64,000 bases of DNA from Hippasteria phrygiana (taxonomy: Eukaryota; Echinodermata; Asteroidea; Valvatida; Goniasteridae). A program made the position numbers and the translations under genes. The notes under the pieces are model-generated. The model was not told the DNA's origin. It ran no database searches and saw only the letters and a list, made by a program, of their open reading frames with translations. Numbering within the stretch: the stretch's first letter is position 1; each line of letters begins with the position of its first letter. Of the stretch, positions 25,037 to 34,613 are shown one piece after another. The stretch is taken from positions 248,001 to 312,000 of the forward strand of contig JAZGUH010000225.1 in NCBI GenBank assembly GCA_037893225.1, read 5' to 3'.

Positions 25037-25345
25037 CTATGGGGAAAACTGAACCCATTACAAGACAGTAAGTCAGAGACTTTGCATCAATCGTGAGGAA
25101 GTTTCAGCAAGAACCAGTGGTTAATTCATAAAGTACCTTCCACCTGTGCAATAATGTACAAGCACAGACGATTCTTTTCAAACTGCATGTACTCTCTTCG
25201 CTGGTCACAGTTTCGCACGCATATGGCTGCAAGGTATAATCAGTAGGACTATATGCCGTGTAGGCTGGTTCTAGATTGCCAAGCCCCCACTGCTCTATCC
25301 AAGGGTGCTGGTGAAGGCTGCTTTCACTTAGTTCTTACTATTCGT

Positions 25346-25650
25346 CAAACAATCCACAAGGGAAACTGACTAGGTAAATTTTGAATACATTTTCAAAGTG
25401 AACAAAGAAACTGGCAGGAGCGGGATTCGAACCTGCGACCTCCGGGTTACCGTACCGGCGCTCTACCAAGTGAGCTATCTTGCCCTATGTTGGCGGTCTC
25501 CCAAATTGTCAGTATCTTTGTTCGGGTGGGCGCTAGTCAGAAGTCATATACCCGGAATGCCGTATAGCCAGGGATCACACCCAATTTCACGATACAACCT
25601 GGGAAGCAACATTGTGGGGATCACTCAATGAGGATACGACTTTTTAACTT
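25346..25650 (-). mobile_element. tRNA-derived SINE (S family), antisense
   Basis: Same structure as 20240-20550: tail GTCAAACAATCCACAAGGG on the left, tRNA-like part about 25415-25485, leader, and AAAAAGTCGTATCC on the right (as complement). Its right end abuts the TATAATTCGT repeat that flanks the next element. Confidence 0.8.
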
Positions 25651-25660
25651 TATAATTCGT

Positions 25661-26446
25661 TCTAAGTTTTGAGGCTTTGCATGGTGGAATATCGATATCG
25701 TTTCGGTTTGCGGTAACACCATGTGTTTATCTCAACTAACGAGAGGTATAGGTTCTGAAAAGAACCTTGTCGCACAACTCGTATCTCAACCTTCGTTAAG
25801 TGAGAAGGGTTCAAGGGAGAACCAATTTTTCTTGCAACTCGTTTTCTCTACTGTCAATAAGTGAGAAATATGATTCAGGGGAGAACCATGGGGACTTCAC
25901 GGGTTAATATGGTTCAGGGAGAACCATGGGGACTTCTCGGGTTGTTCTCGGGTTGCAGGCAACTCACACACAGCAGAAAATGCACACAATACCACGGTGT
26001 CAACCAATCACAACACACACAACAAGAACAATACCATAGTGGCAACCAACCACAACACATCACTCAACAGTGGCACCAATCGGAACGCTTCCCTTTCTAC
26101 ACACAATCCCAGCAAATACTTCTTGAGGAGCTGCACCGGCAAACCTCCTCATTCTCCTGACGAAGATTAGAGCAGGCTAATCGAAACGTTGAGAACAACC
26201 CGAGAAGTCCCCATGGTTCTCCGTGAACCATATTAACCCGTGAAGTCCCCATGGTTCTCCCCTGAATCATATTTCTCACTTATCGACAGTAGAGAAAACG
26301 AGTTGCAAGAAAAATTGGTTCTCCCTTGAACCCTTCTCACTTAACGAAGGTTGAGATACGAGTTGTGCAACAAGGTTCTTTTCAGAACCCATACCTCTCG
26401 TTAGTTGAGATAAACACATGGTGTTACCGCAAACCGAAACGATATT
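25661..26446. mobile_element. Long inverted-repeat element with ribozyme-like stem-loop
   Basis: Two arms of about 260 bp (25695-25955 and 26181-26445) are near-perfect inverted copies, with the paired blocks ATATCGTTTCGGTTTGCGG and its complement at the outer ends. The direct repeat TATAATTCGT (25651-25660, 26447-26456) flanks it. The loop is CACAAC-rich and ends in CTGACGA, a GATTAG/CTAATC stem (26165-26182) and GAAAC. That order resembles hammerhead-type or Penelope-type motifs; class unproven. Confidence 0.7.
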
Positions 26447-26856
26447 TATAATTCGTGATGACGAATGGTGTATAACTCCCGCATGTGTGCCTCCATATTG
26501 AGGCAGTTTTCCTCAATTCTTCTCTGCCTTCCCCAACATTTTCACTGACATCTATCCCAATTAAACCTCTCACAAAATGATGAAATCTGCCATGTTTCAA
26601 GCAGTGAACGGATGAAAAATGTAGCTGTTGTATGCACGTACGTACATGGCCGATCGTCATTCAGTTTGCAAACTAGCGCAACTGCACTCAGTGTACACAT
26701 GTACTTGTAATAACAGGTAAACACAAGAAGACAGGGAACCATACCACCATTTCCGCTCGCACGCTAGCGATAATCGCTGTGTAGTGGAAGCAATACAGAA
26801 AGTCGCAATGTTTACACAGTGGTTTCCGCGTGGTCCCGATAGTTCTACACGGATGG

Positions 26857-27063
26857 GCTGTTTCCATTGGACTTTATCATCCCTGATAACTTTCAGAAGC
26901 CGCACGGATATCTTTCGCGACCACTTTCGGCCTAGTTGTTTTACATCAAGGTCGCGGTAAGTCGAAAGCGATGTTATAGTTTACCGCGCGTCTCCATTGG
27001 ATTTAATTTTGTCAGCCTAAAGTCGTGGTAGATTGACAAAAATAAGTCCAATGGAAATACGGC
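26857..27063. mobile_element. MITE with TTTCCATTGGACTT ends, internally deleted
   Basis: Inverted ends GCTGTTTCCATTGGACTT and AAGTCCAATGGAAATACGGC. The inner block with TTTTACATCAAGGTCGCGGT is shared with the larger copy at 5594-5936. Confidence 0.65.
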
Positions 27064-27651
27064 TTTATCTTCTCCCAGTACCACAGTCTTTGTTCAGTCA
27101 AGCATAAAACCACTTATGCAGAAAAAAACAGCTGACTGCTTGTAGAATGATTGTATTTTCAACCAAAGATTTCACCCTCAAGAGCTGATTGAAAAGGAAA
27201 ATGTTTTGTGTAAAGTTTGTTCCATGAAACTGTGTCTTTCATATGGTGAAAAATGAAAGTCATAACTGCTAAAATAGCAAAGTTATGGCTGTTTTCTCTT
27301 CTGGCCCACTTTATCAAACAGGAAATGTTTTTGTCACATAACCAAATGGCACTCCATACAATAACTGTACAGGGAAACTTTAGGTACAGTTTTCTCACAA
27401 TATTGTAATTTGACACATGACTTTGATAGCACCATTGGAAAGATCCGAACAAGCTCTTTCTGTTGGTATAAAGATCATGTATGGACAGCAAAAAATACAA
27501 GCACTACAGTGCGTTGAAACGTGCGTGGTGAATATATCTGTTGTTTGGATATTCTGGTGTGTGGTTTTCTTGTCGAGTAAACTCGACATTGGTAAGCAAC
27601 AGGGGTTGCTGTTGCTTGTCGAGTACTCGACATTGGTAAGGAAAGGGTTAA

Positions 27652-27862
27652 CCCCTTGAACCCGGCCGGGCATACCGGGTATTTCATGGGGGGGGGGGCT
27701 GAGGCGCCAGGCCAGGTTGTGCAGCGAAGCAAAACGGAAACAAGAGGCTTGTGCAGCCAAGCATAACGTACACAATACCCCAATATTGGATTGAAAATGC
27801 AGAAATTGCCACATATAGACGTCAACCGGCCAGGTGGCAATTTTCAATCAAGTGGCAAGGGG
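27652..27862 (+). mobile_element. TTAA MITE, CCCCTTGA family (copy 4, diverged)
   Basis: Between TTAA 27648-27651 and TTAA 27863-27866. Starts CCCCTTGAACCCGGCCGGG and ends AAGTGGCAAGGGG. It shares TTGGATTGAAA and GCCAGGTGGCA with the family but is otherwise diverged. Its right TTAA is also the left TTAA of the next element. Confidence 0.7.
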
Positions 27863-27866
27863 TTAA

Positions 27867-27931
27867 CCCTAACCCCCCTAGGATCCATGCATAATCACTG
27901 AAACTGGAGGATTTGTGACTATTAGTTAGGG
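27867..27931. mobile_element. TTAA element, CCCTAAC-ended (copy D, 65 bp)
   Basis: Bounded by TTAA 27863-27866 and 27932-27935, with ends CCCTAACCCC / TAGTTAGGG. It lies 6 bp beyond the intron 10 donor hexamer of Rel exon 10. Confidence 0.7.
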
Positions 27932-27946
27932 TTAACTTGCCGTTAC

Positions 27947-28129
27947 CTTGCACGTTGGGTTGCTGTGAATTTTGTGCGACAATCCTTGTGCGTATTAACT
28001 GCTTCACAGCACCAGGTGCAACATTGGCAGAGGCTTGTTGCTGTTGTTGTTGCTGTTGTTGTGGTTGTTGTTGTTGTTGTGATGCCATCATCATACTCCA
28101 ACGTGGCTGAACCCGTTCCCCTGGTTCCT
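27947..28129 (-). CDS. rel: Rel exon 10 (glutamine-rich linker)
   Basis: 183 bp, residues 374-434. It starts after AATAG at 28130-28134 (split Gln codon C|AG) and ends CAAG before GTAACG at 27946. It encodes EPGERVQPRWS, three Met, then a glutamine run (CAA/CAG mixture) and a VKQLIRTRIV segment. The CAA/CAG tract may vary in length between alleles. Phase fits both neighbours. Transposons lie within 12 bp on the 3' side and about 40 bp on the 5' side. Confidence 0.85.
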
Positions 28130-28172
28130 CTATTGTCCAAACGAGGCATTGTGTTAAATATAATTCTTTTAA

Positions 28173-28453
28173 CCCCTTGAGTACGGTATTTTACGGGAGA
28201 CGTCGGGGTGCCGCGGCGGCTCTGGCAGCCAAGCAAACCGCTACAATGTGTTTGTGCAGTCAAGCATAACCTATACACAATAATCCAACAATGGATTGAA
28301 ACTGCACAAACAGCGGCCAATGGCGTCATCTGGCCTGGTGGCACTGTTTAACCCAACAATGGATTGAAACTGCACAAACAGCGGCCAATGGCGTCATCCG
28401 GCCTGGTGGCACTGTTTCTTTTACGCATATTTGCGTCATCCGTACGCAAGGGG
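28173..28453 (+). mobile_element. TTAA MITE, CCCCTTGAGTACGG family (copy 5, with inner duplication)
   Basis: Between TTAA 28169-28172 and 28454-28457, with canonical ends CCCCTTGAGTACGG / CCGTACGCAAGGGG. The right part carries a direct duplication of the block from CAACAATGGATTGAAACTG to GGCACTGTTT. The same duplication is seen in copy 6 (57512), so it marks a subfamily. Confidence 0.8.
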
Positions 28454-28565
28454 TTAAGTAAGGAAGTAGGTTTGCAGGTACACCATGGAGGAACTGAATG
28501 AGTCATGAACTGAAGTCTTAAAACGATACAAGTTTACATCCACTTAAACAAACTCATATACTTAC

Positions 28566-28640
28566 GTTTTACAGAGTTTTTAAATAACATATCAAAATGT
28601 GGTGACTTTTTCCGTCTTTTGGCTTCTACTCCATCAGCAT
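28566..28640 (-). CDS. rel: Rel exon 9 (nuclear localisation signal)
   Basis: 75 bp between CTTTTCAG (acceptor, just right of 28640) and GTAAGT (donor, from 28565). It encodes ADGVEAKRRKKSPHFDML; KRRKK at residues 356-360 is the basic NLS expected right after the Rel homology domain, the part masked by IkB in the resting state. Phases match exons 8 and 10. Confidence 0.9.
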
Positions 28641-28839
28641 CTGAAAAGCACAAAAATAGAAAAGGTCAGAAGATGGAATTTGCGTTGGGGATGATGTAAA
28701 TTAGAACAGAAATGTTCTCTTTTGCCTTATCCCGACGTAATGTATGAAGCACTGTATGCTCAGTGCTTTCCGAGAGCCTGTGTGAAAACAAATTCACAGG
28801 CTTACTCGGGCGGGATTCGAACCCACGACTTCCTGCTTA

Positions 28840-29979
28840 TACTGGTTTCACACTACTCTGAACTTACCCGGGTAATTTATTACCCGGGTAGTTGTCATTA
28901 CCCGGGTAGAAACTAACCCGGAGAATCGGTTTCACACTACAAAATTAACCCTGCAATTCTGCTTACCTGCTTCAGCGCGCACCCGGGTAACTTGTAGCCG
29001 CATTCACACTATGCGAATGGTAACCCGGAGAATGTGCATTGCTTGACCTCTGCCCTAGCCATTGTTTCGTCGGCGTAAAAGAGTGGAGTGAGAGCGGCGC
29101 GAGAGCATGCAATGCAAATTGAAAAAATATCAGATCAGCATTGGTACATGTAGCGTGCGCGAGTCATCTATAGACTTGAAGACAAGTCGTTTAGACAGTC
29201 TTGTTTTGTCTGCAGGCGCCGCATTTACCAGCGCGGTACGCAATAATATGCCCGCCTTTCGTGAAGTTCCGACATGTCTTCTTTCCTTCATGGTCAGTAA
29301 TTGGACAGTCGACGCACACGCATCTTGGGGCCAAGGTTGCACGAACGTTCCCACATGTTATTATACCGCTCGCTACACGTAACCCCTGCAAAGTGCGGAG
29401 TAAGTATTATAATACGCGGTGGTGCAGTCGGACTAATGCCGACCAATTACCGACTTGATTTCAAGTCTAGTCATCCTTCAACTGTGCAGTCTAGACTGGT
29501 GCCTTGCATTAAGTGTATGTAAAATGTACTTATAAAGACGAGGCATCATCTACGGAAGACTGGTGCCTTTCATTAAGTATACGTAAAAATAAACTTATTA
29601 AGGCGAAGTACCAGCCACGGCGGCCGTACTAATAAATTACGCCACCTTCGCAAAGTTGGCCGATTAAAACACGACAAAGCACACGCACTCACCCACGTTC
29701 TACCCGGGTAGAAGAAAACCCGGCAAGCATTTACACTACTGATGGTCACCCAGAGAATCATCTAAAGGTCGTCGTTAACCCTGAGATTGGTGGGTTAACC
29801 CACCTCGCGAGCAGGGTTAGAAATTACTTGGGTAAGTGGGGTTTTGGGGCAGTTAACCCGGACAATTTCTAACCTGGAGAATTGTAGTGGGAACGCTCCA
29901 CATTACCCGGGTAATTGCGGGGTTAAATTTTTTGTTAACCCGGCAATTACCCGGGTAAGAGCATAGTGTGAAACCGGCA
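28840..29979. mobile_element. ACCCGGGTAA-rich element with TTA target duplication
   Basis: 1140 bp with inverted ends TACTGGTTTCACAC / GTGTGAAACCGGCA, flanked by TTA on both sides (28837-28839 and 29980-29982). A 3-bp TTA/TWA duplication is the PIF/Harbinger habit. The palindrome ACCCGGGT and its variants recur many times inside. No transposase frame was recognised. It is inserted in the anticodon loop of the SINE above. Confidence 0.65.
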
Positions 29980-30000
29980 TTACTAGTGCAGACATCTTAA

Positions 30001-30151
30001 CCCTTTCAGCCTCGCATTGTTTATTGGCATGCAGCCTGTGGTGACCACATTGTTCACGAACAAAGCACTTTACAGTCGACTTTAATCGCCATTGGGGCTG
30101 AAGCGGGGTATAGTGTACGGGCCACTATAGTCGCCATTGGGGCTGAAAGGG
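30001..30151. mobile_element. TTAA MITE with CCCTTTCAGCC ends
   Basis: 151 bp between TTAA 29997-30000 and 30152-30155. Ends CCCTTTCAGCC / GGCTGAAAGGG; CGCCATTGGGGCTGAA occurs twice inside. It sits in the D-arm of the interrupted SINE, where the original sequence had a single TTAA. Confidence 0.8.
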
Positions 30152-30522
30152 TTAACCACTCAACCACCAAGCTTGCCGGGGTCAACTGGCCAGGGTCAAC
30201 TGGCCGATTCGATATCCAATGTAGCAGCGGGTACCGCGTAGTCAGTCAGAAGATAGAATTTGTGTTGGAGATGATGTAAATTAGAACAGAGATAGAAAAG
30301 GCCAAGAAACATTTATCCACACAAAATTTTATCTTTGGAACCAAAGGTTTATACAGAAACAGATTTTGCATGTTCCGTATAAGCTGCGTTCACTCAATTT
30401 TACCGCAACAGACCAATTCTCCAGAATCTCTGAATGACCAGTCCACCCTTGCTCCCGTCTCAACCAATCACCACGTACAGCTCATTGGCTAGTTACTCTG
30501 GTCACTATTCACACTGACGTAC

Positions 30523-30661
30523 CTAAATCGATAGGTTTGTAGATGAATTCCTTCGGGTCGCTGGTCTCTTGGTCACTTTTTCTTCTCAGCTTGAATTGAA
30601 CTGCCACAGTCTCCTGAATGTTTCTATCCTTGTAAGGCGGAGTCCGACACACTATGGCTAC
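30523..30661 (-). CDS. rel: Rel exon 8 (IPT domain, second part)
   Basis: 139 bp, residues 303-348. The start VAIVCRTPPYKD is the conserved Rel IPT motif; it ends in KPIDL plus one base before the GTACGT donor. Acceptor TTTTAG lies right of 30661. This half mediates dimerisation and contacts IkB. Confidence 0.93.
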
Positions 30662-30974
30662 CTAAAATAAACATCCAAACATGAGCAATACAAGAAGTTA
30701 TAGACAACCAGACAAGTTTATGACTTGTGGTACGCAGTGAGATGTAAATCCGTTAAGTTTGTTTTACAATTTCCAGTAGTTTATCTGCACTGTGTTGTGA
30801 AAGCTTTTAGGAGAAACGAGTAAGGAGGCTGATAAATCCACCAACCGAAAAAGATGCTAATGCTCTCCGACAGAAATAAAATAAGCAAAGGAAAATTCTT
30901 CAAATTCGTCACGAGACTTTTAAATTTAGATGCTTAATGCCTGAAACACGGCATGTTACTAGGGCCATGCATCC

Positions 30975-31205
30975 CTACTGGGTATCTGAGTACCCTATCG
31001 CTAATTGTCAGAAACAGGTTCCTGATAATGGGATCAAGTACCTGTAACCGAATTAACATATTACTTAGTAATTTCTCAGACAAAGAAAATTGTCACAATA
31101 TGAACAGCAATTTCCAAAATTTAAATTTTGGGATTGGCTTTCTTTAACAGGTACCCAGATATCCGTGCGTTTTTTCAATCGGGTACCTGATTCCCATACC
31201 ACCCC
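30975..31205. repeat. GGTACCCG element (copy 2)
   Basis: Same family as 10125-10545 in the other orientation. It contains TTGGGATTGGCTTTCTTTAA followed by CAGGTACCCAGA, the uninterrupted version of the site that carries an insertion in the copy at 60385-60960. Confidence 0.6.
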
Positions 31206-31904
31206 TACATGTTACACTTTGTCAACAAAGCACGCCCTGATCTTTAGGTTTTCTGGACTCATGACAGAGGATGAAGTATGTCGAGCGATACAATACAATG
31301 TGCCACCAATCGTTGGCCCCAGAGAAGCCATTTTTAACAATGTATCACAAGAAAAGGTCAACATTATTTAAATGTAGTGTACACGATAGGTAATCCTCCA
31401 ATTTTTTTTTACTGAATTATTACGATATTTATTACTAGACTGTAAGTTAATAGTAGTGGCTACCCGGACGAGCGGCGCGTACCAGACATGATGGCATACC
31501 CGGGGCGCGTCACGTGCCCAGATAGCCACGTGCGCCTTGACTAAAGGCTATCATCCACGCCCGACGGTTGAAAACGAACGCCGTTTTTCTCACGCAAAAC
31601 TTTGAACAGGTCAATGGAACGATATTTCCTATAAAATACTAACCCCCAAATCCGCCCATTTCTGAAAATTGCAACAATGACCAATCATGCACACTACCTT
31701 TAATGAAGAAAAACCTTTAAGCTGTTGAACTTTTTTTTTTTTTGAGTGGTTAATGATTGCTTATACCTGTGTGACTTCTAAATGCTTTTCTAATTCTGCT
31801 GAAGTACATACAAAAAGTCTGTATGCTAAATATCTGTTCTTACAATATTCTTCATATAACAGTGAGACAAAGGATTTGAACACATAAAGACACGTATAGC
31901 TAAC

Positions 31905-31981
31905 CTGTCGATGAATATCGCTGGGTCCAAACGATGCATTGGTTTCCCACTCGTTTTCGAAAAATATTACCTCAATATCAT
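31905..31981 (-). CDS. rel: Rel exon 7 (IPT domain, first part)
   Basis: 77 bp, residues 277-302, encoding DDIEVIFFENEWE ... DIHRQ, the usual Rel DIEVxF and DVHRQ motifs. Acceptor TGCTTCAG, donor GTTAGC. Ends in phase 0. Confidence 0.93.
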
Positions 31982-32283
31982 CTGAAGCAAAAAGAGGATG
32001 ATTTTGGTTCAGTCAGTCACCATGTTTAGTCTATGTTATGCAAAACAATCTGATTATACATTAGATTTCATGCGACAATCAGAAACAACAATTATTCACT
32101 GAAAAGTTGATTTTAGGATTTTTTACATTTTTACATCTGAGAAGCCCTGTTCTGTCATATCCCAAAGTGTCAAAAACTAAATCAATCTTGAAATATTTTT
32201 GGGGATGTTTTTTTTTGTACCCAGGTTATAGTGTGCACAGGTCACAAACTTTGAGCTTCATTTTCTCAAAACAAGGGGTCAAG

Positions 32284-32420
32284 ACAAACCACAAGGGAAA
32301 CTGACTAGGTAAATTTTAATGAGTTTTGAAAGTGAACAAAGAAAACTGACAGGAGCGGGATTTGAACCTGTAACCTCCTGCGACTTCAAAGGGTTATACC
32401 GCGCCCAGGAATGAGCCACT
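32284..32420 (-). mobile_element. tRNA-derived SINE (S family), truncated
   Basis: Tail (ACCACAAGGGAAACTGACTA) and B-box half of the tRNA part; the anticodon/A-box half is scrambled and the leader is missing. Within Rel intron 6, same strand as Rel. Confidence 0.65.
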
Positions 32421-32866
32421 ATACAATACATCATATGAAAGTGCACTGCGTGTATTTTCAGGAATACTATAATTTCCATTTTCAACTTTTTACATGCTTT
32501 GGGGTGCTAGGTCACACTTGGCATTTTTAAAATATAAGGGAGGCCTTATCTTTAAAAGAAAAGTATGTTGTGCGGTCAAGTTATTAGATGGCCAGTGGCC
32601 ATTTTCATTTTCAAGCAACCTTTTTCCCACTCAAAATGGCTGCCGGTCATAAATATCAAACCCTTTTCCACTTTTCATGCATTTTTGTCCAATTGGGAAG
32701 AGTTTTGGAAGAAAAGAAAATGCGAAAGAAACCTGTGCTGCCAGCTAACAGAGAAGATAAACACATTTACTCTTTCTCTTTGCTTTTATACTTTCTGCAT
32801 TTTTGTCCGGTTGGGGACAAACTTTGTCTTCAATTCGCTCCAAACCAGCCAAAAATGATCCTTTAC

Positions 32867-32962
32867 CTTTCTGAACTTTATCACACAGAATAAAAATCTC
32901 ATCTCCGCCTTCTACGGTTCCGTTGTTCCGATCAACTCGAGATATGTTCAATGACGCACCTT
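32867..32962 (-). CDS. rel: Rel exon 6 (end of RHD-N / start of IPT)
   Basis: 96 bp, residues 245-276, encoding [17 protein letters not shown] and FILCDKVQK, signature Rel motifs. Acceptor TTTTTAG, donor GTAAAG. Phase 1 at both borders. Confidence 0.93.
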
Positions 32963-33079
32963 CTAAAAATGATACAGACAAATAAATCTTGCAAATCAAA
33001 TTGCCTAAAATCACAAGGAACTTAAAACTTGGTTCTGGGCAAGTCTAAGAAAAGATCCCCCTGTAGTCCCTTATACAAC

Positions 33080-33363
33080 GCACCATGTTTTCTTAAAGCC
33101 TTGTTTCCGGCTGTTATTGATGGGGGCTGGTATGCCAAGAACGGAGTGTGCAGCCAAGCGTAAGTGCAAACAATAGGCACCACACTGAACAGAGTGGCCC
33201 TATTCATCGCACTCTGAGCCTCCACTTTCGTGAGAATGAAAGCTTTGTTTGAAAAAGCTCCATCTATTATTAAACTCCCATTCAAGAACAATATAGTTGA
33301 AACATAGAGTATATAGATGACAACCGGCCAGGTGGTCTTTTTCTAACTGTGGCGATGGGTTAA
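33080..33363. repeat. Possible diverged CCCCTTG-type TTAA MITE
   Basis: Fragments GCCAAGCGTAA, ACAATAGGCACC and CCGGCCAGGTGG before GGGTTAA recall copy 4 (27652-27862), around an unrelated middle. The left border is unclear. In Rel intron 5. Confidence 0.3.
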
Positions 33364-33679
33364 TTACATAATCGTCCCAAGGACTAAGACCATACAAACT
33401 CTTGTGGGTATTCTCCTTGCAGACGTCCAACATTATAATTAGAAACACGGAAATCAATCTTAATTACTTGTACGAGGGTTTGTGAATGCACCCTACCTAA
33501 CACTAACATGTGCGAATTCTTGGACCTGCCCTTTTTATCAAAAAGCAATATTGGGCCACACCCAAAACAGACATTTTTGTCTACGGCTTCGGCTATGAAC
33601 TGCTGTGGCCAATGGGAAAAAACTAAAATCATAGCCACAAAATATCCAATTAACTGATGAATTCAATAATACATCAATT

Positions 33680-33750
33680 AGCAGGGGTGGATCTGAACCT
33701 GCAACCTCCGGATTACCATACCGGTGCTCTACCAACTGACTGTAAAGCCA
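33680..33750 (-). mobile_element. tRNA-like fragment of the S-family SINE beside exon 5
   Basis: Matches the tRNA part (B box GGTTCAGATCC, GGTAATCCGGAGGTTGCAGG on the Rel strand). It ends about 4 bp from the donor hexamer of Rel exon 5 (33755-33760), so the start of intron 5 is largely SINE sequence. Confidence 0.65.
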
Positions 33751-33760
33751 TCCCACTCAC

Positions 33761-34008
33761 TTTTATCATAGATGGGGACCGACACCTGTGGAGGAAGAGC
33801 TCTGGTGAGCTGCTTGGGATTTTCAGGGTCTGCCAGGAAAGCCTGAAAGCACAGACAGACGACGTTCATCTCGTAGTCATTGTTTGGCACCTGGGCAGCG
33901 GCCGCTGCTGCTGATTGGCTGAACGGATCCACACCGAATCTCTGCCTCTCCTGTATGGCAGTAGGGATGTCCTTCTTCTTGGCACACTGGATTCCTAAAT
34001 TGGGAAAA
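33761..34008 (-). CDS. rel: Rel exon 5 (RHD-N)
   Basis: 248 bp, residues 162-244. It encodes SFPNLGIQCAKKKDI, a small alanine-rich insert (SQSAAAAAAQ), and NDYEMNVVCLCFQAFL, all matching Rel homology domains. The acceptor is TTCCAG at 34009-34014; a second AG fourteen bases inside the exon is rejected because the reading frame needs SFPNL. Donor GTGAGT. Confidence 0.93.
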
Positions 34009-34461
34009 CTGGAAGAGAAAGGGCAGACTTTTTAGCACCGGTTCAAATCATTAACAACCAAGTTCTCAGATAAAATACGAAAATTTGAGATTCTCTAATT
34101 AACAAGTGACCTATGAAATATTCTCTGGTATCCATTTGGTCCCAAAATAAATAAGAAGTCTTGACTTCACAGGCAGTGATACAAGAGAGAGAGAGAGAGC
34201 TACATGTAGCTTGCTCACAAAATCCTAGCAGAAGAATTCGCGCTAAGCAATAAATGCCCCTTTGGGGAAACATCAGGTGAATGTGCTCTCCTCAAGCAAA
34301 GAATTCTCCAGTAAATTAGGAATTATATTGGAGCCAGTCTGTCCTTGGGAATCATGGCAACCTTAATCCACGACCATGGGCACAACCCATGGGTTAATAG
34401 AACGATCCATTATGCCTCACCCCTTGGTATTGACCAAATCACAGCCTAGATATCTCCTTAC

Positions 34462-34613
34462 CTGACTGTCATTTTCTGGCTGCCATCTACGTTGACAGTA
34501 CAGATACCGTTTTTGCAGAGCTTCCCGACCAAACCGTTGGGGTGAAGCTGGTGAGGCCTCTGCCTGGTCACTAGTGATGCAACAATCTTCGCCTTGCCCT
34601 TGTAGTTCTTAAT
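34462..34613 (-). CDS. rel: Rel exon 4 (RHD-N)
   Basis: 152 bp, residues 112-161. It encodes IKNYKGKAKIVASLVT, RPHQLHPNGLVGKLCKNG and GSQKMTV, aligned to the RHD segment with the VTKxxPxxPHPHxLVG pattern. Acceptor CCCCTAG, donor GTAAGG. Starts in phase 0. Confidence 0.93.

Larger units (their letters stand above)
25037..27946. other. Rel intron 10, repeat-packed
   Basis: Holds, from the 3' side, a tRNA-SINE (25346-25650), a long inverted repeat (25661-26446), a TTTCCATTGGACTT MITE (26857-27063), a TTAA MITE (27652-27862) and a CCCTAAC element (27867-27931). About 27070-27640 shows nothing recognised apart from duplicated CGAGTA(A)CTCGACATTGGTAAG words near 27575-27640. Confidence 0.7.
28722..30180 (-). 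mobile_element. Second tRNA-derived SINE family, interrupted
   Basis: If the two inserts are set aside, the minus strand reads as a tRNA-like unit: GCTTGGTGGTTGAGTGGTTA (A box region), an anticodon loop with AGT (threonine-like), and GTGGGTTCGAATCCCGCC (B box), followed by the tail AGCCTGTGAATTTG and GAAAGCACTGAGCATAC. A related copy lies at 61610-61760. Confidence 0.65.
28641..30522. other. Rel intron 8 with nested transposons
   Basis: Almost all of this intron is a tRNA-like SINE split by two later insertions (28840-29979 and 30001-30151). The flanks carry a direct repeat of about 47 bp (near 28655-28705 and 30242-30292) that appears to be part of the same SINE unit. Confidence 0.65.

Noticed and set aside
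27395..27847. 150- and 121-codon open frames (minus) in Rel intron 10
   Set aside because: They cross a TTAA MITE and unique intron DNA without any domain, and no splice support was seen.
28000..28095. Alternative frame of Rel exon 10 giving a threonine-rich run
   Set aside because: The Q-rich frame is the one that fits splice phase with exons 9 and 11.
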